Below, piece after piece: positions 7,759-14,621 of a DNA stretch of 64,000 nucleotides (position 1 is the stretch's first letter; every line of letters begins with the position of its first letter). The DNA lies in contig NZ_JACDTY010000021.1 in the NCBI RefSeq assembly GCF_013520985.1, positions 1 to 64,000 of the forward strand, in the 5' to 3' direction. The translations under genes and the position numbers were made by a program. This stretch comes from Mesorhizobium neociceri. GTDB taxonomy: Bacteria > Pseudomonadota > Alphaproteobacteria > Rhizobiales > Rhizobiaceae. The notes under the pieces were generated by a model. The model did no database searches. It was not told the DNA's origin and saw only the letters and a program-made list of their open reading frames with translations.

Positions 7759-9075
7759 ATGGCGGCCCCTGTCAACAATCCCGAGCACGGTTTTTGCCGC
7801 GACTGCCTGACCCTTCAGCGCAGCGATGTCAGACGCTGCGAGTGCTGCGGCAGCCCCCGGCTGGCCCGTCATCCCGAGCTTTATCGCCTGCATCTCGCCC
7901 ATATCGATTGCGATGCCTTCTATGCGGCGATCGAAAAGCGCGACAACCCGGCGCTGAAGGACAAGCCGCTGATCATCGGCGGCGGCAAGCGCGGCGTCGT
8001 CTCCACCGCCTGCTACATCGCCCGCATCAAGGGCGTGCGTTCGGCGATGCCGATGTTCAAGGCGCTCGAAGCCTGTCCAGAAGCGGTCGTCATCCCGCCC
8101 AATATGGAAAAATACGTCCGTGTCGGCCGCGAGGTGCGCGCGCTGATGCAGGCGCTGACGCCGCTGGTCGAGCCGCTTTCCATCGACGAGGCATTTTTGG
8201 ACCTTGCCGGCACCGAGCGCCTGCACGGCATGCCGCCGGCAGTGGTGTTGGCGCGCTTTGCGTTGACCATCGAAAAGGAGATCGGCATCACCGTTTCGGC
8301 CGGCCTCTCCTACTGCAAGTTCCTGGCCAAGGTGGCGTCCGATTTCCGCAAGCCACGCGGCTTTTCGGTGATCGGCGAGGCCGAAGCGCTGGGTTTCCTG
8401 GCCGAGCAGCCGGTGACGTTGATCTGGGGCGTCGGCAAGGCTTTCGCCGCGACGCTCGAACGCGACGGTATCCGCACAATTGCCCAATTGCAGCGCATGG
8501 AGCGCGCCGATCTGATGCGCCGCTATGGCGTGATGGGCACCCGGCTCTACCATCTGTCGCGCGGCCAGGATGACCGCCGTGTCGACCCCGACCAGGATGC
8601 AAAAAGCGTCTCGGCCGAAACCACTTTCGATACCGACATAGCTGAAATGGATGAACTGGTTCCGGTGCTGCGGGGGCTGTCTGAAAAGGTCTCGGCCAGG
8701 CTGAAGAAGTCAGGCATTGCCGGGCGCACCGTAGTGCTGAAGCTGAAGTCGCAGGACTTCAAGCTGCGCACCCGCAACCGCCAGCTCGGCGACCCGACAA
8801 GGCTGGCCGACCGCATCTTCCAGACCGGGCTCGACCTCCTGCGCAAGGAAGCGGACGGCACGAAATACCGATTGCTCGGTATCGGCGTCAGCGATCTCTC
8901 GGATGACGAGAAGGCCGACCCGCCCGATCTCGTCGACGTCGGCTCGCGCAAGCGCGCCATGGCCGAAAGCGCCATCGACACGCTGCGCGACAAGTTCGGC
9001 AAGAAGGCGGTGGAAACCGGCTACACCTTCGGCAGAGGCCGCAACGCCAACCCGCCCGAGCCGATCGAGGATTGA
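7759..9075 (+). CDS. dinB: DNA polymerase IV (Y-family translesion polymerase)
   Basis: The 438-residue protein is a Y-family polymerase that bypasses DNA lesions at the cost of accuracy. Catalytic motifs are [17 protein letters not shown] (metal-binding Asp50) and SIDEAFLDL (Asp143, Glu144); the little-finger region follows to about residue 390. Ahead of the polymerase core is a Cys-rich element with CRDC near residues 13-16 and CECCG near 27-31, which looks like a small zinc ribbon and is common in rhizobial DinB. ATGs at 7747 and 7759 are possible; I prefer 7759 because the first lies inside the LexA box and MAAPVNN..GFCRDC matches the usual N-terminus. Induction by DNA damage is inferred from the operator. 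Confidence 0.93.
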   Translation: MAAPVNNPEHGFCRDCLTLQRSDVRRCECCGSPRLARHPELYRLHLAHIDCDAFYAAIEKRDNPALKDKPLIIGGGKRGVVSTACYIARIKGVRSAMPMFKALEACPEAVVIPPNMEKYVRVGREVRALMQALTPLVEPLSIDEAFLDLAGTERLHGMPPAVVLARFALTIEKEIGITVSAGLSYCKFLAKVASDFRKPRGFSVIGEAEALGFLAEQPVTLIWGVGKAFAATLERDGIRTIAQLQRMERADLMRRYGVMGTRLYHLSRGQDDRRVDPDQDAKSVSAETTFDTDIAEMDELVPVLRGLSEKVSARLKKSGIAGRTVVLKLKSQDFKLRTRNRQLGDPTRLADRIFQTGLDLLRKEADGTKYRLLGIGVSDLSDDEKADPPDLVDVGSRKRAMAESAIDTLRDKFGKKAVETGYTFGRGRNANPPEPIED

Positions 9076-9085
9076 CGCTCTGGGG

Positions 9086-9592
9086 TCAGATGCGCTGCAG
9101 ATCGATGCGGCTCGTCACCACGCTCTTGCCGGTTTTCGGATCGACGTCGGTCACAGTCAGTCGCATTCCGTCGCCGCTGGTTTTCTCGACCGTCAACCGC
9201 GCCTTGCGGTCGCCATTGACCTCCGTCGCCCAGCTAATGCCGAGATTGATCGCGTTGCCCGAGCGGCTGCCGGCGAGTTGCGCAGGACCGGTGCGCGATC
9301 CGACATAGACGCCGGTGTACTTCGCCCCGCTGGCCTTCAGATCCGCGCTGATGGCGCGCGTCACCACGACAAGACCACGGCAGTTGCCGTCAAGCGACAA
9401 TGAGGTCGAGGTCGCGTCGGAATTGAAAGTACAGGAGACATTCACCGTCGGTGCGTCGGTGGTGACCTTGACAATTCCTCTTCCGGCAAAATTTCCCTGG
9501 AACGAGCGCAGGAAATCAGCCTCGTCGGCACGAGCGTCCGCCGCAGCCATCAAGCAACCGGCAAGGACAAAGCATGCTAGTGATTTCATCAT
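9086..9592 (-). CDS. Small secreted protein of unknown function
   Basis: The 168-residue protein begins MMKSLACFVLAGCLMAAADARA, a signal peptide with possible cleavage after ADARA. The mature part has a single-domain beta-rich look, with two cysteines (VSCTFN and DGNCRG) that could pair after export. I do not recognise the family. A truncated second copy lies just upstream at 9767-10042 on the same strand, sharing blocks such as MRLTVTD-DPKTGK and VVTSRIDL. The start at 9592 is preceded by GGGGGAGAG, a strong ribosome-binding site. It converges with dinB, 10 bases apart. Confidence 0.75.
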   Translation of the reverse strand: MMKSLACFVLAGCLMAAADARADEADFLRSFQGNFAGRGIVKVTTDAPTVNVSCTFNSDATSTSLSLDGNCRGLVVVTRAISADLKASGAKYTGVYVGSRTGPAQLAGSRSGNAINLGISWATEVNGDRKARLTVEKTSGDGMRLTVTDVDPKTGKSVVTSRIDLQRI

Positions 9593-9728
9593 ACTCTCCC
9601 CCGGGACGTATTGGAGATGCCACGCGTCCAGCGAAGCCGGCACCACGCAGACCTAGAACGCCTGCCCGCAAAACGGGTTCCGCTTTCAATATGACTGTTT
9701 TTGACGCCGCCCGGCCCAGTGCTGGCCG

Positions 9729-9757
9729 TTCGAATGCGTCGACTGGCGGTTGCGGCG
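9729..9757. repeat. 29-bp direct repeat, left copy
   Basis: This segment runs from TTCGAATGCG to GGTTGCGGCG. It matches 11769-11797 except for about three bases. The two copies have the same orientation and bracket the truncated secreted-protein gene and the acyl-CoA ligase gene. It lies 10 bases beyond the stop of the truncated copy. Confidence 0.6.
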
Positions 9758-9766
9758 GAAGCCAAC

Positions 9767-10042
9767 CTAGGTGCGGTTGAGATCGATCCTGCTTGTCACG
9801 ACCGTCTTGCCGGTCTTGGGATCGATGTCGGTCACGGTCAGGCGCATGGCGTCGGCGCCGATCTTCTCGACGGTCATCTGGGCGTCGCGATCGCCATTGA
9901 CGATCTTTGCCCAGCGGATGTCGAGGTTGATCGCATCGCCGGTGCGGCTGCCGCTGAGTGCCGCCGGTCCGCTTTTGGAGCCGACATAGGTGCCGCTGTA
10001 GGTCGCTCCGCTGGTCGTCAGATCGGCGCGGATTTCGCGCGT
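9767..10042 (-). pseudogene. Decapitated paralog of the small secreted protein
   Basis: The last ~90 codons (from IRADLTTSGATYSGTYVGS to SRIDLNRT) align without gaps to the C-terminal half of the protein at 9086, at roughly two thirds identity. Upstream of about 10042 the similarity fades: the frame continues through Arg-rich sequence with no signal peptide and no matching N-terminal half, though a GNC triplet at the corresponding place suggests a few more residues survive. The promoter and start seem lost, and the upstream neighbour is a divergent acyl-CoA ligase. Most likely a gene fragment, not an expressed protein. Confidence 0.7.
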
Positions 10043-10150
10043 CCGGGATCGGCGCCAGTAGCAGTTACCGAGGCGATTGTGGCAGTGCCTTGACCTCGGC
10101 ATTCCGCCGTTGTTTGCTGGCGGGCCTGATGATCGATCCGGGGGTGGTCC

Positions 10151-11707
10151 ATGTCTATCGCTGGCATTCTCGATCGGGCAGCCCGGATTGCACCGAACGC
10201 TGTTGCGATTGCACACGGACCCCGCGCGCTTCACACATATGCGGCGCTGAAAGCCCGCTCGGAGGCAATTGCCGGATTCCTCAAGAACCGGTTGAATCTG
10301 GCCGCAGGCGAACGCGTCGCACTCCTGATGAAGAATGCGCCCGAGTACGTCGAGGTGATGTTCGGCATCTGGAAAGCAGGCTTGGTCGCCGTGCCGATGA
10401 ACGCGAAGCTGCATCCCCGGGAAATAGCCTACATGCTGGAGCATTCGGGCACGACGGCGGCATTCGTGACGGTCGACCTTGCCGGCGCGCTTAACGAGGC
10501 GGGGCGCTCTGTCCCGGGGCTAAAGAGCATCATCGACGTGGCGAGCAGCGAGTACAGCGATGCGCTGAAATGCGAAGCGGTCGAAGGCCGATGGGCGGCC
10601 CTTCCTGAAGACTTGTGCTGGCTCTTTTACACGTCAGGTACCACCGGCCGTCCGAAGGGGGCTATGATCACCCATCGCAACATACTGGCAATGTCCGCCA
10701 GCTACTTCATTGACATCGACACGATTGCGCCGGGCGATTCGATCCTGCACGCGGCACCCATGTCGCACGGCTCGGGGCTCTACATCTTTCCTCATGTGTT
10801 GGGCTTGGCTACTCAAATCATCCCCGAATCAGGCGGCTTCGATCCGCTGGAAATTCTTGAACTGGCTAAGGTACATCAGAGACTCAGTCTTTTCGCGGCG
10901 CCGACCATGGTGCACCGGCTCGTCAATCATCCGGCAATTGGCGACTTGGATCTGTCGGGGCTGAAAACGATCATCTACGGCGGCGCGCCCATGCTGGTGG
11001 AAGACGTCAAGCGCGCCCTGGATGTGCTGGGTCCGCGCCTTGCGCAGTTGTACGGCCAGGGGGAGGCCCCAATGTGCATCACGGGGCTCGCTAAACGTTT
11101 CTACGCCGACCGCTGGAACCCCAGGTGGGAGGCGCTGATCGGATCGGCAGGCTTCCCGCAAGCTGTCGTCGACTGCGCGGTGATGGATGCAGACGACCGG
11201 CCGCTGCAAGCCGGCGAGATGGGCGAGATCTGCGCGCGTGGCGAGTCGGTGTTCGCCGGCTATTGGCAGAACGAGGAAGCTAGCGCGGCCGCGCTACGCA
11301 ACGGCTGGCTGCATACGGGCGACGTCGGGGTCATGGACAAGGACGGGTTCCTGACTCTGCTCGACCGATCGAAGGACCTGATCATCTCCGGCGGCAGCAA
11401 CATTTATCCTCGGGAAGTCGAGGAGGTGCTGCTGAAGCACGAGGCGGTCTCTGAAGTTTCGGTTGTCGGCCGCCCTCACGCCGAGTGGGGAGAGGAGGTT
11501 GTCGCCTTTGTCGTTGCAAGGCCCGGCAGCAACCCGACAGCAGCCGAACTTGACGCCTTGTGCCAAAACCATGTCGCACGCTTCAAGCGGCCAAAGGCTT
11601 ACCGGTTCCTCGCCGAGCTGCCGAAATCAAGCTATGGGAAGACCTTGAAGCGCGAACTGCGCGACATGCTGGCGGAGGAAACTTCGCGCGACACTGCGGT
11701 GAATTAA
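10151..11707 (+). CDS. AMP-dependent acyl-CoA synthetase/ligase
   Basis: The 518-residue protein belongs to the ANL superfamily, activating a carboxylic acid to an acyl-adenylate and then to the CoA thioester. The P-loop-like signature is FYTSGTTGRPKGAMITHRN (about residues 159-177). LYGQGEAP, then GWLHTGDVG, then LDRSKDLIISGGSNIYPREVEE are the later core motifs, and the catalytic lysine region SYGKTLKRELRD is near the C-terminus. Length is normal for medium/long-chain or aromatic ligases; the substrate cannot be read. It is divergent from the truncated secreted-protein gene. Codon choice appears slightly less GC-extreme than in neighbours, and the locus is bracketed by a 29-bp direct repeat, so acquisition by transfer is possible. 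Confidence 0.9.
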   Translation: MSIAGILDRAARIAPNAVAIAHGPRALHTYAALKARSEAIAGFLKNRLNLAAGERVALLMKNAPEYVEVMFGIWKAGLVAVPMNAKLHPREIAYMLEHSGTTAAFVTVDLAGALNEAGRSVPGLKSIIDVASSEYSDALKCEAVEGRWAALPEDLCWLFYTSGTTGRPKGAMITHRNILAMSASYFIDIDTIAPGDSILHAAPMSHGSGLYIFPHVLGLATQIIPESGGFDPLEILELAKVHQRLSLFAAPTMVHRLVNHPAIGDLDLSGLKTIIYGGAPMLVEDVKRALDVLGPRLAQLYGQGEAPMCITGLAKRFYADRWNPRWEALIGSAGFPQAVVDCAVMDADDRPLQAGEMGEICARGESVFAGYWQNEEASAAALRNGWLHTGDVGVMDKDGFLTLLDRSKDLIISGGSNIYPREVEEVLLKHEAVSEVSVVGRPHAEWGEEVVAFVVARPGSNPTAAELDALCQNHVARFKRPKAYRFLAELPKSSYGKTLKRELRDMLAEETSRDTAVN

Positions 11708-11768
11708 TTCCAGGCCGCAGGGTGACGCTCTCGACCGTGAGGACGATCAGCCGGATGACGGTGGCCCA

Positions 11769-11797
11769 GTCGAATGCGGCGACTAGCGGTTGCGGCG
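11769..11797. repeat. 29-bp direct repeat, right copy
   Basis: Right-hand partner of the repeat at 9729-9757, from GTCGAATGCG to GGTTGCGGCG. It lies 61 bases after the acyl-CoA ligase stop and 26 bases before the preferred start of the EamA transporter. If an upstream ATG at 11755 were used, this segment would encode part of the transporter's N-terminus. Confidence 0.6.
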
Positions 11798-11823
11798 CGG
11801 CCGTGGTCTTGCGACATAGCGCC

Positions 11824-12705
11824 ATGGTCCCTGCTCCCTCGATCCCCAAGGCCGCGTTCTGGATGGCGCTGTCGATCGCCTCGTTCCTGGCGATGTCGGT
11901 CGCCGGCCGCGCAACGACCGCCGAGCTCAACGTCTTCCAGGTGCTCGAACTGCGCTCGGTGATCGGCTTTTTCATCCTGTTGCCGCTGGTGATGATGAGC
12001 GGCGGTTTCGCCGCGATGCGCACGCAGCGGCCGCTGGCCCATATCGCCCGCAACGTTATCCACTATACCGGCCAGGCGGCATGGCTCTATGCACTGACGC
12101 TGATCCCGCTTGCGGTGCTGATCTCGATCGAATTCACCACGCCGATCTGGACTGCCATCCTGGCCGTCAGCTTCCTTGGCGAAAGACTGTCGCGGCCAAG
12201 GCTGGCGGCGATCGTGCTCGGCCTGATCGGCGTCGTGGTCATCGTGCGCCCCGGCGTCGGCTCCATGGATCCGGGCCACCTTGTCGTTCTCGGCGCCGCG
12301 GTCTGCTTCGGCATCTCGCTGGTGCTGGTCAAGTCGCTGACGCGCACCGACAGCGTCGTGCGCATCATCTTCTGGATGCTGGTCATCCAGTCGGCGGTCG
12401 GCCTCGCGCCGGCGCTTTATGAGTGGCGCAATCCCTCGCTGGCGCTCTGGCCGTGGATTTTCGTCATCGCCTTCACCGGCATGTCGTCGCATTTCTGCCT
12501 GGCGCGCGCGCTCGTCTATGCCGACGCCACCATCATCTCGCCGATGGATTTCCTGCGCGTGCCGCTGTCGGCGCTGGTCGGCTGGCTGCTTTACAGCGAG
12601 CAGATCGACATCTTCACCGCCGGCGGCGCCGCGCTGATCCTGATGGGCAATCTGCTCAACCTGCAGCGCAAGGCCGTGAAACCGGCCGAGGTCGCAGCTT
12701 CGTAG
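11824..12705 (+). CDS. EamA/DMT family transporter
   Basis: The 293-residue protein has about ten hydrophobic segments in two EamA repeats, the plan of drug/metabolite exporters. Segment one begins AAFWMALSIASFLAMSVAG; the first repeat contains LELRSVIGFFILLPL; the second ends with MDFLRVPLSALVGWLLYSE and LILMGNLLNLQR. The exported substrate is unknown. Two starts are possible: 11824 (MVPAPSIPKAA), which leaves a short cytoplasmic tail as is usual, and 11755, which would add 23 residues encoded partly by the direct repeat. Neither has a strong ribosome-binding site. It follows the acyl-CoA ligase in the same direction but probably does not depend on it. Confidence 0.87.
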   Translation: MVPAPSIPKAAFWMALSIASFLAMSVAGRATTAELNVFQVLELRSVIGFFILLPLVMMSGGFAAMRTQRPLAHIARNVIHYTGQAAWLYALTLIPLAVLISIEFTTPIWTAILAVSFLGERLSRPRLAAIVLGLIGVVVIVRPGVGSMDPGHLVVLGAAVCFGISLVLVKSLTRTDSVVRIIFWMLVIQSAVGLAPALYEWRNPSLALWPWIFVIAFTGMSSHFCLARALVYADATIISPMDFLRVPLSALVGWLLYSEQIDIFTAGGAALILMGNLLNLQRKAVKPAEVAAS

Positions 12706-12716
12706 CGATCCGCCGG

Positions 12717-13520
12717 TCAATTCCCCTCATCAGGTATGTTGAGCAAGTGGCCACAGGCCTTGCAATGCACGGCATCCGGCTCGTGCCGCTGCAGGCCGCA
12801 GTGCGGACAGGGAAAGAACACTTTGGCAGGGCGGAAGATCGCCGTCGCCAGCCGGACGAACAGCGATATGCCGATGATCATGGTGACGATCGCGGTCAGC
12901 TTGCCGGCTATGCCTGGCAGCACGATGTCGCCGAAACCGGTCGTCGTCACCGTAGCGACGGTGAAATACAGCGCATCGATATAGTTCTCGAGGCCGGCGC
13001 CGGTGCGGAAGAAGAAGGTGTAGACGAAGCCTGTGATGATAAACAGGAACGTCAAAAGATTGATGACCGCGTGGCTCGCCTCGCGCCAGGGCCTCAGTCC
13101 GCGCATCTCGAAATGCCGCCACAGCGAGCCGCTGCGCGACAGCGACCACAGCCGCAGGATGCGCAGGAAAGCCAGATTCGCCAGCGCCGTCGGCATCAGC
13201 AGCGTCAACAGGATGAAGACATCGACCCAGGATGTCGGCTGCTTCATCAGCCGAAGCATGTCGTTGGAGGCCAAGAGCCGGGCAATCAAATCAGCGGCGA
13301 CCAGGGCGGCGACGGTATAGTCGAGCCACAGGAATGACGGCTTGTCCTGGAGCACGGGCGTGGCGATGAAGAAGGCGATGATGGCGAGGTCGATGATAAC
13401 CGCCGCCAGTTGAAACCGAAAGGCTGCCGGTGTGCGGCCGTGATAGAGCTTGCGCAGCCTGTCACGCAGCCGCGCCATGACAGAGCCTTGCTGCAATCCG
13501 TCCTTGTCATGCTCTTTCAT
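12717..13520 (-). CDS. Voltage-gated-type ion channel with C-terminal zinc ribbon
   Basis: The 267-residue membrane protein has five to six hydrophobic helices, an S4-like basic stretch (LRILRLWSLSRSGSLWRHF) and a pore loop ending in TVTTTGFGD, a potassium-type selectivity filter, followed by a last helix IVTMIIGISLFVRLA. After the pore comes a cytoplasmic tail with CPHCG and CKACGH, a four-cysteine zinc ribbon at about residues 237-259. Known family: prokaryotic Kv-like channels; the zinc ribbon tail is an extra. The start at 13520 (MKEHDKDG) is used; an ATG at 13478 (MARLRDRL) has a better ribosome-binding site (AAGG). It converges with the EamA gene. Confidence 0.85.
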   Translation of the reverse strand: MKEHDKDGLQQGSVMARLRDRLRKLYHGRTPAAFRFQLAAVIIDLAIIAFFIATPVLQDKPSFLWLDYTVAALVAADLIARLLASNDMLRLMKQPTSWVDVFILLTLLMPTALANLAFLRILRLWSLSRSGSLWRHFEMRGLRPWREASHAVINLLTFLFIITGFVYTFFFRTGAGLENYIDALYFTVATVTTTGFGDIVLPGIAGKLTAIVTMIIGISLFVRLATAIFRPAKVFFPCPHCGLQRHEPDAVHCKACGHLLNIPDEGN

Positions 13521-13584
13521 GACAAGGTGCGTAGCGTCCGCGGCCGAGGACGTCCAGTAGGCTTGGCCGAGCCGGTGAACGTCG

Positions 13585-13983
13585 TCAGCCTTCCACCACT
13601 TTGCCGTCGGGCCCGACAAGGCGCCAGGCCGAGGCAGTATCGTAGATGAACCGCTCCTCGACGATCCGTTCGCCGCGCCAGCGCTGTAGGGCCACCTCCT
13701 CCAGCCGCCGCACGGTGCCAGCCTTGTCGATCCTGTCGAAGGTCCAGCGGATGGCGACATGATCGCCGTCGACCAGGAACGTCTGGACCGGATGCGTGTG
13801 CATCCTCTCGATCCGGTCGAGCGCGGCCTGCTCATGCGCCATCAGCGTTTCGATGCCACGCCGTGGAACGCCGAGATTCTCCTGCATGGTCGCATCGTGA
13901 TGGTAGAAGTCGGCGATCGCCTTGACATGGCTGCCTTCGACCACCTCCTTGAGGAAGGCTTCGACGCGTTCGCGGCTGGGCAT
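13585..13983 (-). CDS. SnoaL-like/NTF2-fold protein
   Basis: The 132-residue protein has the NTF2-like pattern: an N-terminal helix pair (RERVEAFLKEVVEG), FYHHDATMQENLG, a strand with IRWTFDRIDKAG and a closing VEERFIYDTAS. Such proteins include polyketide cyclases, small hydrolases and binding proteins; no catalytic residue can be assigned. The ribosome-binding site AAAGGA precedes the ATG at 13983 by about ten bases. That site forms one arm of a long inverted repeat (13981-14049). The gene lies 64 bases before the ion channel in the same direction and may share its transcript. Confidence 0.75.
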   Translation of the reverse strand: MPSRERVEAFLKEVVEGSHVKAIADFYHHDATMQENLGVPRRGIETLMAHEQAALDRIERMHTHPVQTFLVDGDHVAIRWTFDRIDKAGTVRRLEEVALQRWRGERIVEERFIYDTASAWRLVGPDGKVVEG

Positions 13984-14049
13984 GGTTGTGCGTTCCTTTG
14001 AAGTTCGTGCTCAACGCATGTGGTTCAAAGGAACTTCACTTCAACCATG
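13981..14049. repeat. Nested inverted repeat over the SnoaL-like gene start
   Basis: Outer arms CATGGTTG (13981-13988) and CAACCATG (14042-14049) and inner arms GTTCCTTTGAA (13992-14002) and TTCAAAGGAAC (14024-14034) are both perfect, with a 21-base loop. The left arm holds the start codon and ribosome-binding site of the SnoaL-like gene in reverse, so the right arm carries a mirrored copy of them on the plus strand. In the mRNA this could form a hairpin that hides the translation start. Confidence 0.7.
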
Positions 14050-14096
14050 CGAGGCATGCTGGCCCTATCGGCTGCAATGTCAGGCCCAGAACAAAG

Positions 14097-14465
14097 TCAC
14101 TTCGCGATGTGCTGGCCGACATCGATGCGATTGCCGTCGGGATCCTCGAAGACGAAGGCGCGCAAGCCATAGTCATGATCGCGCAGGCCTTTGACGATGC
14201 GAAGGCCGTGCGCCTTGCAGGCGTCATGCATGGCATCGACGTTTCCGACCATCATATGCGTGACGTTGAAATGCACGGCGCGATGATCCTTCTGCAGGGT
14301 CAAATGCAGTTCGGCATCGTCGCGTTCCAGGATCATGAAGCCGACCGGGTCGCCATTCTCGAGTGTCTTGGAAAAGCCGAGCACACCGCAATAGAAGGCG
14401 GTGCTTTGCATGTCAGCGACAGGCAGCATGGCGGCAATACGGCCGAGACGGATAGGGTTGGTCAT
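14097..14465 (-). CDS. Glyoxalase/bleomycin-resistance fold (VOC) protein
   Basis: The 122-residue protein has two beta-alpha-beta-beta-beta units of the VOC superfamily: AAMLPVADMQSTAFYCGVLGF at the N-terminus (first strand and helix) and AFVFEDPDGNRIDVGQH at the C-terminus, with the usual metal-site Glu/Asp-rich DPDGN turn. Partners range from lactoylglutathione lyases to antibiotic-binding proteins; the substrate is not evident. The ATG at 14465 (MTNPIRLGRIAAM) is preferred over an upstream in-frame start that adds 17 unconserved residues. It stands alone between SnoaL and dnaE. Confidence 0.82.
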   Translation of the reverse strand: MTNPIRLGRIAAMLPVADMQSTAFYCGVLGFSKTLENGDPVGFMILERDDAELHLTLQKDHRAVHFNVTHMMVGNVDAMHDACKAHGLRIVKGLRDHDYGLRAFVFEDPDGNRIDVGQHIAK

Positions 14466-14621
14466 CGTAACTTCAGAACGGTGAAGAACCGCGCGTTGCT
14501 CCATGGACGGTGCCATGTCGGCAATTCGGATTCCTGATTATCGGTTCGATGAGACGGTGCCCACAGATCAAAAACTACAGACGATCCCCGTGCCGGTAAA
14601 CCCGTTTTGCCGAAAATCGGC

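Noticed and set aside
7678-8553. Upstream extension of the acetyltransferase frame into antisense dinB
   Set aside because: The ATG at 7677 has a good ribosome-binding site and gives the natural GNAT N-terminus; the extension is mirror sequence of dinB.
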